A DNA stretch of 64,000 bases from Neorhizobium alkalisoli (lineage in GTDB: Bacteria > Pseudomonadota > Alphaproteobacteria > Rhizobiales > Rhizobiaceae), in the NCBI RefSeq assembly GCF_002968635.1, contig NZ_PVBN01000018.1, positions 16,076 to 80,075 on the forward strand, written 5' to 3'. Made by a program: the position numbers and the translations under genes. The notes under the pieces were generated by a model, which was not told the origin of the DNA, did not search any database, and saw only the letters and a list, made by a program, of their open reading frames with translations. Below are positions 27,047-35,550 of this stretch, piece after piece (position 1 is the first letter of the stretch; every line of letters begins with the position of its first letter).

Positions 27047-28222
27047 TTATTTGGCCGCCGCATTGGGATCCTTGATCTTCGGATAGGTAGCAAACTCGAC
27101 GTTGTAGAGTTCGCCGTTCACTTCCTTGACTTCGCGCATGTAGATGTCCTGCACAATATCGCGGGTGTCCGGATCGATCGTGATCGGGCCTCGCGGGCTC
27201 GTCCAGGACATGCCCTTCATGACGTCGACGAGCTTCGCCCCATCAGTGGCGCCATTTGTTTTCTTGAGGCTTTCATAAGCCAGATGCATGGCATCGTAGC
27301 CACCAACCGACATGAAGTTCGGTCGCATCCCCTTGTTGGCCTTCTTCATCTGCTCGACGAAGGCCTTGTTTTCCGGGCTGTCATGCAGTGCGGAGTAGAA
27401 ATGGCCCGTAATCACGCCCTTTGCGGCCGGCCCGATGCCATTCAGCAGGTCGTCGTCGGTGATGTCACCGGTGCCGATCAACTTGATCCCCGCTTCTGCC
27501 AGACCACGTTCGACGAATTGCTTCATGAAAAGCGAACCGACACCCGACGGGACAAAAACAAAGACCGCATCCGGCTTGGAGTCACGGACACGCTGCAGGA
27601 ACGGTGCGAAATCGGGGTTGGCGAGCGGAACTCGCACGGCTTCCACGATCGTGCCACCATCCTTTTTGAACTGGTTGGTGAACCCCTTCTCGATATCGAT
27701 GCCCGGACCGTAGTCGGAGACCAGCGTCACGACGCGCTTTAAGTTGTTCTGCACCGCCCAGGTGGCGACCGGAACCGCCGATTGCGGACCGGCCATCGAG
27801 GTGCGGACGAAATACTGCGATTGCGGCATGATCGCCGATGTCGTGGCCGACGTAATGATCGCGGGGACCTTCGCTTGGTTGAGGACCGGTGCAACCGACA
27901 TAGCAAGCGGCGTCAAACCGAAGCCCATCAACAGCTTGACCCCGTCGTTGACTACGAGTTCCTGAGCAATGCGGCGGGTCTGGTCGGCAACCCCGGCGTC
28001 GTCGCGCAGCACGACCTCGATCTTCTTGCCCGCCACGGACTCGCCGTTGAGTGCAATGTAAGCCTTTACACCCGCCTCGACCTGGCGGCCGGTGGACGCG
28101 AAAGGCCCGGTCATCGGCAGGACGAGGCCGATCTTGACCACCTCCTGGGCGGTCGCCGGTAGCGCCACCACCGCGCTGAACGCGAAGCCTGCAACAGTCA
28201 TGAGTGTTCTTCTGGTAATCAT
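27047..28222 (-). CDS. ABC transporter periplasmic substrate-binding protein, LivK-like (copy 2)
   Basis: This 391-residue protein parallels copy 1 almost throughout (QEVVKIGLVLPMTGPFASTG, DDAGVADQTRRIAQELVVND, LVSDYGPGIDIEKGFTNQF, PDAVFVFVPSGVGSLFMKQF), so the pair arose by duplication. It has a signal peptide (MITRRTLMTVAGFAFSAVVA, cleavage near PATAQ). The ATG at 28222 follows TAGGAGGAGGAAGATG. No permease gene is closer than the livHM pair, so both receptors may feed one channel with different ligand preferences. A long regulatory gap lies upstream. Confidence 0.92.
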   Translation of the reverse strand: MITRRTLMTVAGFAFSAVVALPATAQEVVKIGLVLPMTGPFASTGRQVEAGVKAYIALNGESVAGKKIEVVLRDDAGVADQTRRIAQELVVNDGVKLLMGFGLTPLAMSVAPVLNQAKVPAIITSATTSAIMPQSQYFVRTSMAGPQSAVPVATWAVQNNLKRVVTLVSDYGPGIDIEKGFTNQFKKDGGTIVEAVRVPLANPDFAPFLQRVRDSKPDAVFVFVPSGVGSLFMKQFVERGLAEAGIKLIGTGDITDDDLLNGIGPAAKGVITGHFYSALHDSPENKAFVEQMKKANKGMRPNFMSVGGYDAMHLAYESLKKTNGATDGAKLVDVMKGMSWTSPRGPITIDPDTRDIVQDIYMREVKEVNGELYNVEFATYPKIKDPNAAAK

Positions 28223-28935
28223 CTTCTTCCTCCTCCTAAGACGAACCATTCCGAAACTTTATTTGGGCGGCATCCTCCTCAAGAGCGCCCGTCGTCGATT
28301 TAACCCCGCTACAGATGGCGCGGACATGGCAAGCCAATCAAGCAAGGGAATGAATGCCGCCGACAACCACTCTACAGCACCCGCATTCTTTTCCTCCAAA
28401 CACAAAACGGTGTATACACGTTGCCATAACCTGCGACCGCTCGAAAACGCGCCGCAATTCCACTACGCTTCGCTTTCCTTACCAGAACCCGTCACAAAAA
28501 ATCACCTCAGTAAGAACGACTCGATCGCCCGTGGCGATTACAAGTGACGTTTCCCTCCGCCACCATTTTCTTTCAGAGACTTAAGTCTGTATACATCAGG
28601 TGTCAATATTGACCTTTGGACGAATGCTTTGCGCAATGGCAATCCAACACGGGAACATCCGATAATCCTTCCAGCTGGCGAGGGGCAACGGAAGGAAATG
28701 CTCACGGCAACTAACCTGCTGCTGACAATCGACACCTTCAGTTATAAGATCGCTAGGGCCCATCGCCGCCTCCAACACGCGCCGCTTGGAGGAAGCGGCT
28801 GAGCTGCCGCGATCATCATGTACGTGATGTACGGGTTTATCCCCATCCGTCGGATTTCGTCAGGGTAACAGTGAGGCTGTTAAACTCACAGAAGGTCTAT
28901 CCGATCCGTATGCAAAAATGCCTTGCGATCCGGGG
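28223..28935. promoter_or_regulatory. 713-bp non-coding region with palindromes upstream of binding-protein copy 2
   Basis: I see no credible gene here. It contains two copies of the 8-bp palindrome TGTATACA (28411-28418, extended to GTGTATACAC at 28410-28419; and 28588-28595), and seven bases after the second copy a perfect 12-bp palindrome GTCAATATTGAC (28602-28613). TGTATACA-centred sites are common for GntR/FCD regulators. The region should carry the promoter of the minus-strand binding-protein gene and the 3' end of the helicase gene. Assignment of sites to a regulator is inference. Confidence 0.45.
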
Positions 28936-30750
28936 CTATTCTCCACGCCTGTTTGATTTTGGTTTGTTCTTCTTGAATGGCCGGGCGGAGCCGGGACGAT
29001 CCGCTGACTTCTTGCTCGGTTTGCCCCTTTGCTGAAAGTCAGACTTGGGACCCTCGGCAAACGTCTTCTTCGACTTGGGTTGTGAGCCGGAAGAGCGATC
29101 GAAATCCGGGACCCCGGGCAGTTTCACGACCCTGACGCCGCGTTCCAGCGTCTTGCTCTTGCCAATCGACTGCATAAACCTGTCCGCATGGTCGGCTGCG
29201 ATCTCGACGAAGGTTTCCTCCGCCTGCATTTTTATGGCGCCGATTTCACCCTTGGTCAGATTGCCGTTGCGGCAGAGCATCGGGATGAGCCAGCGCGGCT
29301 CGGCATTCTGCTTGCGGCCCACCGACAGCGAAAACCAGACGGCTGGGCCGAATTCTCCGCGCGGCGTGCGGGGGGTGCTGGGAAATTCAGAACCTTGGCC
29401 GCCGTCGCGCGGCTTGCGCGCCGCTCCCTGCTGAACCGAAATCTCGAGAAGGTCTTCCGGCGCTGACTGCTTGGCGCGGTAGAAATTGACGAAGGCGGCT
29501 GCAAGCTTTTCCGCACTGTAAGTGGACACCAATCGGGCGACCAGTTCCTGCTCTTCCTCACGTGGTGGCTCATTGAAGATCGGATCGGCCAGGAGGCGCT
29601 CCTGGTCGCGCGCGATCACCTCTTCGGCCGACGGCGGACGCGCCCAGGTCGGCGTGATCTCGGCCCCGGCAAGCAGTCGTTCGGCCTTGCGGCGGGCATT
29701 GACCGGCACGATCAGCGCACTGATACCCTTTCGGCCCGCGCGGCCCGTGCGACCACTTCGGTGAAGCAGCGTTTCGGAATTGGTTGGCAAGTCCGCGTGG
29801 ATCACCAAGTCGAGACCGGGGAGATCGATGCCACGCGCAGCAACGTCGGTCGCGATGCAGACGCGCGCACGGCCGTCGCGCATGGCCTGCAACGCATGAG
29901 TACGCTCATTCTGCGTCAGCTCCCCGGAAAGGGCCACCACGTCAAAATTGCGGTTGTTGAAGCGAGCGGTGAGATGATTGACCGCCGCGCGGGTCGAGCA
30001 GAACACGATGGCGTTGGTCGCATCGTAGTAGCGCAGAACGTTGATGATCGCGTTCTCGCGGTCGGAAGGCGCGACGGCCAGTGCGCGGTATTCGATATCC
30101 GCGTGCTGCTTTTCCTCGGTGGTCGTCGAAATGCGAACGGCGTTCCTCTGGTAGCGTTTCGCGAGTTTGGCGATGCCGGACGAGACGGTGGCCGAGAACA
30201 TCAATGTGCGGCGATCGTCCGGCGCCGACTCCAGGATGAATTCCAGATCTTCGCGGAACCCGAGATCGAGCATCTCGTCCGCCTCGTCCAGGACCGCGAC
30301 CTTCAGGTCGGAGAGGTCGAGCGCATTGCGGCGTATGTGGTCGCAAATTCGCCCCGGCGTGCCAACGACGATATGGGCTCCGCGTTCGAGCGCACGCCGT
30401 TCGTTGCGGATGTCCATGCCTCCGACGCAGCTGGCGATCACCGCACCGGTCATCTCGTAGAGCCACTCCAGCTCACGTTTCACCTGCATGGCAAGCTCGC
30501 GGGTCGGCGCTATGACGAGCGCCAGCGGATTGGCTGCCTGCCCAAAGCGCTCTTGTTCGGCAAGCAAGGTCGGCGCCATGGCAATGCCGAAGGCCACGGT
30601 TTTACCCGATCCCGTTTGCGCCGAGACCAGCGCATCGGAGGCGACAAGCGCAGGATCGAGCATAGCCTGCTGTACAGGGGTGAGCGTTGAATAGCCCCGG
30701 TTCGACAACGCCTTCGCAATCGCCGGAACGGCGCCGTGGTGATCGGACAT
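28936..30750 (-). CDS. ATP-dependent DEAD-box RNA helicase (DeaD/CsdA-like)
   Basis: DEAD-box helicases remodel RNA, often in ribosome assembly or cold adaptation. The 604-residue product shows the Q motif (STLTPVQQ), motif I AQTGSGKT (about residues 44-51), PTREL, VGTPGRI, DEAD, SAT, CIATDVAARGIDLPG and HRSGRTGRAG, giving a complete RecA-like pair. Around residues 465-540 there is a DbpA-type RNA-binding domain (WFSLSVGRKQNAEPRWLIPM, GEIGAIKMQAEETFVEI), followed by a long Lys/Arg/Ser-rich tail. It is monocistronic, with more than 250 bp on either side. Confidence 0.93.
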   Translation of the reverse strand: MSDHHGAVPAIAKALSNRGYSTLTPVQQAMLDPALVASDALVSAQTGSGKTVAFGIAMAPTLLAEQERFGQAANPLALVIAPTRELAMQVKRELEWLYEMTGAVIASCVGGMDIRNERRALERGAHIVVGTPGRICDHIRRNALDLSDLKVAVLDEADEMLDLGFREDLEFILESAPDDRRTLMFSATVSSGIAKLAKRYQRNAVRISTTTEEKQHADIEYRALAVAPSDRENAIINVLRYYDATNAIVFCSTRAAVNHLTARFNNRNFDVVALSGELTQNERTHALQAMRDGRARVCIATDVAARGIDLPGLDLVIHADLPTNSETLLHRSGRTGRAGRKGISALIVPVNARRKAERLLAGAEITPTWARPPSAEEVIARDQERLLADPIFNEPPREEEQELVARLVSTYSAEKLAAAFVNFYRAKQSAPEDLLEISVQQGAARKPRDGGQGSEFPSTPRTPRGEFGPAVWFSLSVGRKQNAEPRWLIPMLCRNGNLTKGEIGAIKMQAEETFVEIAADHADRFMQSIGKSKTLERGVRVVKLPGVPDFDRSSGSQPKSKKTFAEGPKSDFQQRGKPSKKSADRPGSARPFKKNKPKSNRRGE

Positions 30751-31006
30751 TAAATTAACTTTCGGATCTAAGGCGCATGCGCCGACGCCGCAAAGACGCG
30801 GCTAAACTTTAAGCCCCTCTACTCGGGCAGGCAACCAATGTCAAAGAGCTACTTCTAGCACGCCATCGAGCCGTTGCGTCAATTTGGAACTCCACCGAAC
30901 TTTTTTGGGAAAATACCGGTGTCGTCCGCTTCAAAACAATGGCCGACAGGCGTACCTGGAACTGCCCCGACCCAACCGCCTTTGCAATCACGCAGCCATT
31001 GCGTTT

Positions 31007-31861
31007 TCATATCTGAACGAAGTCCAGCCCGATATCGAGCGTCGGCGCGCTGTGGGTGATCCATCCCAACGAGAGCAGATCAACGCCGGATGCCGCAACG
31101 GCTGCAGCCGTTTCAGGCGTGATGCCGCCGGAAGCTTCGGTGATCGCCCGCCCGGCGACGATAGCCACCGCCTCACGCAACAGGACCGGCGTCATATTGT
31201 CCAGCAGCACCGCGTCCACCCCGGCTTCCATTGCCTCCCTAAGCTGGTCGAGCGTATCGACTTCGACTTCCATTTTCACCATATGGCCCACCGCGGACTT
31301 CGCGCGCCGGATCGCCTCGGAAACAGACCCAGCAATAGCTACATGATTATCCTTGATCAGCATGGCGTCATGGAGGGCGAACCGGTGGTTCATGCCACCG
31401 CCCGCCCGAACCGCGTATTTTTCGAGAGCCCGCAAACCGGGCGTCGTCTTGCGGGTGCACACCACGGCAGCCTTCGTACCTTCGATCGCGCCAACGATCT
31501 GCGCGGTCACTGTCGCAATACCCGAAAGATGGCCGAGGAAATTCAGCGCCGTGCGCTCGCCGGAAAGAATCCCGCGCGACGGCCCTTCGATCGTTGCGAT
31601 GACCTCGCCCGGCCGGATGCTGACGCCATCCCGCACATGGCGCGTTACCGAGATTTTCGGATCGACCAGCGCGAATGCGAGTTCAGCCGCGTCGAGACCG
31701 GCAACGACACCGCGCTTGCGGGCAGCCATGACGACAGTCGAGCGGTGATCTTCAGGGATCACAGCCGCCGAAGTCACGTCACCGGCAAGGCCAAGATCTT
31801 CCATGAGAGCTGCGCGGACGGCAGGTTCGATAACGATGCGGGGGAGTGCAGCAAGGTTCAT
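31007..31861 (-). CDS. nadC: Nicotinate-nucleotide pyrophosphorylase (carboxylating)
   Basis: NadC (quinolinate phosphoribosyltransferase) converts quinolinate and PRPP to nicotinate mononucleotide, the last step of the de novo branch. The 284-residue product has LMEDLGLAGDVTS, TALNFLGHLSGIAT, VVCTRKTTPGLRALEKYAV (catalytic and substrate-binding basic residues), AGGGMNHRFALHDAMLIKDN and EVEVDTLDQLREAMEAGVD. The ATG at 31861 is just after the nadB stop; a further upstream start would lie within nadB. It is the third gene of nadA-nadB-nadC. Confidence 0.95.
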   Translation of the reverse strand: MNLAALPRIVIEPAVRAALMEDLGLAGDVTSAAVIPEDHRSTVVMAARKRGVVAGLDAAELAFALVDPKISVTRHVRDGVSIRPGEVIATIEGPSRGILSGERTALNFLGHLSGIATVTAQIVGAIEGTKAAVVCTRKTTPGLRALEKYAVRAGGGMNHRFALHDAMLIKDNHVAIAGSVSEAIRRAKSAVGHMVKMEVEVDTLDQLREAMEAGVDAVLLDNMTPVLLREAVAIVAGRAITEASGGITPETAAAVAASGVDLLSLGWITHSAPTLDIGLDFVQI

Positions 31862-31862
31862 A

Positions 31863-33404
31863 TCAGGCAATCCTGGCGAATGGTTGGGAGACCGTGGAGC
31901 GAGCAACCTGTAGCGCTTCTGCAAGGCTCATCCTGCGCCGCGTTGCGTTGGGAAGCTTGAGCGGAAAATCGGTGCGAGCGTGCGCGCCACGTGATTCATC
32001 TCGCAAGCTTGCAAAAACTCCGATGAGCAGTGCGACAACTGCGGGATCAGCGGCTGTCCCCTCGCTCTCCACGAGAGGCAGCAGGCTGGCGATGGCGGTA
32101 TTGATGGACCCGGCATTGCGCAGCACGCCGAGATGACGGGACGCGATCGGCCGGATTGCGGATGGATCCGGTGGCACAGGCAAAACGGCGGCCGCAATAG
32201 CTGCGACCTCGGCTGCAGGCGTGCTCGCAACGTCGTGGGCAACCTGCATACCCATGACGGCTGCTTCGAGCAGCGAGTTGCTGGCCAGCCGGTTGGCGCC
32301 ATGGAGCCCGGTGCACGCGGCCTCTCCCACGACCCAAAGCCCTTCTACCGAACTCCGCCCGCTGGCATTTGTTGCAACGCCGCCCATGTGGTAGTGGGCC
32401 GCTGGCCGAACCGGAATAAGTTCACCCGACGGGTCGATACCCGCCTCCCGGCACAGGGCGGCGATTGTTGGAAAACGACTGGCAAAGCGGCTTCCGGCTG
32501 CCCGGCGGGCATCCAGGAAAACACGGCCACCGCGAGCGATCTCCATCCCGATGGCACGCGCTACGACATCACGTGGCGCGAGTTCGGCGCCCGGCTCCCC
32601 GGCAAGAAAACGGTTGCCCCGTTCATTGACCAGGATTGCCCCCTCGCCGCGCACCGCCTCGCTGATTAGCCCAAGCGGCCGCCGCGAGGAATCAAGCGCA
32701 GTCGGGTGAAACTGCACGAACTCCATGTCGGAAAGCACCGCACCGGCCCGCGCTGCCAGCATGATGCCCTGACCGAAATTGCCGAGCGGGTTCGTGGTCG
32801 CCTCATAAAGGCCGCCGAGGCCGCCGGTCGCCAGAACGACGCGCGATGTCCGAAGAACCGCCGGGCCACGACTGGTCGCACAAAGCAGTCCAGCCACCGC
32901 CCCATCCTCGTTCAGGATGCGGCGCACATCCGTATGCGGGAGAATGGTGATGGATGACGTTTTCAAGACCGCTGCGACCAGCGCCTTCACGATCGCCGCC
33001 CCGGAACCGTCGCCTGCAACGTGCAATATTCGCCTGCGGCAGTGGGCTGCCTCCAGCCCAAGCGCATAACCGTCGCCCTCAGCTTGATCAAACCGCACCC
33101 CGTAGCGCTCCAGCGCCGCGACGGCCAGCCCTGCACGCCGGAGGATGGAAGCGGCAATTGCCGGGTCGCAGAGACCGTCACCCGCAGCAAGCGTGTCAGC
33201 AAGATGCAGATCGGCACTGTCGTCATCTGCGAGACTTGCCGCCATGCCGCCCTGCGCCCAGCCGCTCGAAGAGCCTTGGCCAAGTCCGGCTCTGGTCAAA
33301 AGAACTACGGGCTGCGGAGCCAGCGTGAGTGCCGCCATCAGCCCCGCCATTCCGCTTCCGACGACGGCGACACGGCCGGCAAGATGCCCGATCTCGTCGA
33401 TCAT
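31863..33404 (-). CDS. nadB: L-aspartate oxidase
   Basis: NadB oxidises L-aspartate to iminoaspartate for NAD synthesis, using FAD. The 513-residue product has an N-terminal dinucleotide fold (VAVVGSGMAGLMAALTLA), SSGWAQGGMAASLADDDS, FVQFHPTALD, EGAILVNERGNRFL and HYHMGGVATNASGRS, all characteristic of the fumarate-reductase/aspartate-oxidase family. The ATG at 33404 overlaps the nadA stop as ATGA, so a longer upstream start was rejected. The C-terminal helical domain is present but somewhat short. Its product feeds NadA directly. Confidence 0.94.
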   Translation of the reverse strand: MIDEIGHLAGRVAVVGSGMAGLMAALTLAPQPVVLLTRAGLGQGSSSGWAQGGMAASLADDDSADLHLADTLAAGDGLCDPAIAASILRRAGLAVAALERYGVRFDQAEGDGYALGLEAAHCRRRILHVAGDGSGAAIVKALVAAVLKTSSITILPHTDVRRILNEDGAVAGLLCATSRGPAVLRTSRVVLATGGLGGLYEATTNPLGNFGQGIMLAARAGAVLSDMEFVQFHPTALDSSRRPLGLISEAVRGEGAILVNERGNRFLAGEPGAELAPRDVVARAIGMEIARGGRVFLDARRAAGSRFASRFPTIAALCREAGIDPSGELIPVRPAAHYHMGGVATNASGRSSVEGLWVVGEAACTGLHGANRLASNSLLEAAVMGMQVAHDVASTPAAEVAAIAAAVLPVPPDPSAIRPIASRHLGVLRNAGSINTAIASLLPLVESEGTAADPAVVALLIGVFASLRDESRGAHARTDFPLKLPNATRRRMSLAEALQVARSTVSQPFARIA

Positions 33405-34372
33405 ATCGCAAGCATCCTTTCGACCGAGCGGCGGGCAGCAGTTGCGATCGCCGGATCGACGGTAACCTCGTGCCGGTTCTCCTCGAGCGCACGGCGGATG
33501 TTGGAAAGCGTGATACGCTTCATATGCGGGCAGAGATTGCAGGGACGGATAAACTCTACATTCGGGTGGTGTATCGCGACATTGTCGCTCATCGAGCATT
33601 CGGTCAGCAGCACCACCCTGGCCGGTTTCTTTTCGGCGACATAATTCGACATAACGGCTGTGGAGCCGGCAAAGTCGGCCTCCGCCACCACTTCCGGCGG
33701 GCATTCCGGATGGGCCAGTACCATGAGCCCCGAATGAGCTTCTCGCAGGTCGCGTACATCCTGCGCACTGAAGAGTTCGTGAACTTCGCAGTGCCCGTGC
33801 CACGCTACGATCTCGACATTGGTCTCCCGCGCGACGTTCTGCGCAAGGTATTCGTCGGGGATCATCAACACCTTTGGCACACCGAGCGATTCAACGACCT
33901 GCTTTGCATTGCCGGACGTGCAGCAGATGTCGGAAGCAGCCTTTACGGCAGCCGACGTGTTGACATAGGTGATGACAGGCACACCCGGATGAGCCTGCCT
34001 AAGCAAGGCAACATCCTGCGGCGTGATCGACTCCGCCAACGAACAGCCTGCCTCCAAGTCAGGAATCAGCACCGTCTTTTCTGGATTTAGTAGCTTGGCT
34101 GTCTCAGCCATGAAATGGACGCCTGCGAGAACGATGACATCGGCGTCCACTTCAACGGCCTTGCGAGCCAGGGCGAGACTGTCGCCGATGATATCGGCAA
34201 CGCCGTGGAAAATTTCTGGCGTCTGGTAGTTGTGGGCGAGGATAACGGCGTTGCGGGAGCGCTTCAAAGCCAGGATCGCATCGATATCCTCCTCAAAGGT
34301 CATCCACTCGGCTTTTGGAATGACGCGGCTGACGCGCTCGTAGAGTGAGGATGCGGAATTCGTAGGGTGCAC
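33401..34372 (-). CDS. nadA: Quinolinate synthase A
   Basis: NadA condenses iminoaspartate and dihydroxyacetone phosphate to quinolinate with a [4Fe-4S] cluster. The 323-residue product has AVILAHNYQTPEIFHGVADI, GVHFMAETAKLLNPEKTVLI, DLEAGCSLAESI (cluster Cys), ICCTSGNAKQVV (cluster Cys), HPECPPEV and FIRPCNLCPHMKRITL (cluster Cys). The start is a GTG at 34372 with AAGGAG eight bases upstream. It is the first gene of the nad operon and lies 12 bp downstream of a 19-bp palindrome that probably binds NadQ. Confidence 0.95.
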   Translation of the reverse strand: MHPTNSASSLYERVSRVIPKAEWMTFEEDIDAILALKRSRNAVILAHNYQTPEIFHGVADIIGDSLALARKAVEVDADVIVLAGVHFMAETAKLLNPEKTVLIPDLEAGCSLAESITPQDVALLRQAHPGVPVITYVNTSAAVKAASDICCTSGNAKQVVESLGVPKVLMIPDEYLAQNVARETNVEIVAWHGHCEVHELFSAQDVRDLREAHSGLMVLAHPECPPEVVAEADFAGSTAVMSNYVAEKKPARVVLLTECSMSDNVAIHHPNVEFIRPCNLCPHMKRITLSNIRRALEENRHEVTVDPAIATAARRSVERMLAI

Positions 34373-34384
34373 GCGCTTTCTCCT

Positions 34385-34403
34385 TATACTCTAGCTGAGT
34401 ATA
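34385..34403. promoter_or_regulatory. Palindromic operator upstream of nadA (candidate NadQ site)
   Basis: TATACTCTAGCTGAGTATA has perfect 7-bp arms (TATACTC/GAGTATA) around TAGCT. It ends 12 bp before the nadA start codon and abuts its Shine-Dalgarno, between nadA and the nadQ gene. A dyad at this place next to a NAD-family regulator strongly suggests a repressor site; the assignment to NadQ is inferred. Confidence 0.7.
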
Positions 34404-34439
34404 TCCAGAGGAGAGAGATATTCTCTATTCGAGTTTATG

Positions 34440-35345
34440 TCAATTGCGGGAGAGAGGAAGTTTCGAGCCCGACAGGGCGCGTTCTTCCAGCACAGCGTGA
34501 CGATAGCGGAAGAGTTTGGCCGGCCGGCCACCGGTTTCGCTGGTGACTTCACCGGTCTCCTCGATCAGTTGCTGCTGATCGATCAGTCGGCGGAAATTCG
34601 GCTTATGCAGTGTGAGGCCGGCAAGGGCTTCGACAGTGCGCTGCAACTGCAGGAGCGTGAAATTTTCGGGCATGAGCTCGAAGACGACGGGGCGGTATTT
34701 GATTTTGGCCCGCAGACGCGCAATGGCGGTAGCAAGGATGCGGCGATGGTCGGCGAACATCGGCCGGCCGGCCGAAATATCAGGTGGGGCGTGCCCCGCC
34801 TCGGCGACCAGCCCGGCTTCATACATCAATTCGTAGCGCTGCAGCGTGAGATCCTCGTTCCACGCCGCATCGTGGAGGCCAAAGGCAAACTCGACCCGGC
34901 GTTTTCGATGCTCGCGACGGGGCAATTCCACATCCGCCCAGGCTTGCAGCTGGTCGGAAATGCCGGAAAGGATCGCGGGTCTGCCGCTTCTGTGGTCTTC
35001 CCAGGGGAAATATTCGTACCAGCCGTGCCAGCCCGGCTTTCCTGCACCCGGAGCCGCCTGCTCGCGGACGAGACCAAGATAGCTAATCGAAATTGTGCGC
35101 CGCTTGGCGCTGTCATGGGTACGGTCGCGGTCGGCAAAGGTGTAGAGCTGCTCCAGATAACCGACGGGATGGCCGGTCTGGTCCTGAACCCATTCTCTGA
35201 GACCGGACTGCAGGCTTCTGTGTACGAGCTCGAACGGACCAGACGGCAGAGCTTCCCCTCGCCTCACCGTCATGACTTTCGGCTCCCCCTGAGTTACGGC
35301 GGTCAGCACGGCTATGAGTTCAGCATGGGCAAGTCCGACCGTCAC
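34440..35345 (-). CDS. nadQ: Nudix-related transcriptional regulator of NAD synthesis (NadQ family)
   Basis: NadQ-type proteins (COG4111) join a degenerate Nudix ligand domain to a C-terminal winged HTH and are predicted regulators of nadABC in alphaproteobacteria. Here the Nudix-like part spans about residues 1-160 (VGLAHAELIAVLTAVTQGEP, VMTVRRGEALPSGPFELVHR), without a clean catalytic Nudix box, and the HTH-like C-terminus follows (FTLLQLQRTVEALAGLTLHK, PNFRRLIDQQQLIEETGE, ETGGRPAKLFRYR). The chosen GTG at 35345 puts the Nudix fold at the N-terminus and has GGAG upstream; the frame is open back to an ATG at 35447. It lies directly upstream of nadA on the same strand. Confidence 0.82.
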   Translation of the reverse strand: MTVGLAHAELIAVLTAVTQGEPKVMTVRRGEALPSGPFELVHRSLQSGLREWVQDQTGHPVGYLEQLYTFADRDRTHDSAKRRTISISYLGLVREQAAPGAGKPGWHGWYEYFPWEDHRSGRPAILSGISDQLQAWADVELPRREHRKRRVEFAFGLHDAAWNEDLTLQRYELMYEAGLVAEAGHAPPDISAGRPMFADHRRILATAIARLRAKIKYRPVVFELMPENFTLLQLQRTVEALAGLTLHKPNFRRLIDQQQLIEETGEVTSETGGRPAKLFRYRHAVLEERALSGSKLPLSRN

Positions 35346-35550
35346 GCGGGTCACATCTCCAATTGCGTACCGGCCGTCTTTATAACCAGCAGCGCACGAA
35401 TTGGTAGAGCGCGACGCACCGCAGCATTCCCGAGCACGGTCCTTCACTGCAAAAGAAGACCAGTCTGGACGCTTATCGGCGCCGCTGGTAAACTACAACT
35501 ACTTGTGCTTGTGCCGTGACTACCTCTCCTCCTAAAGCGGGATAATCGTC

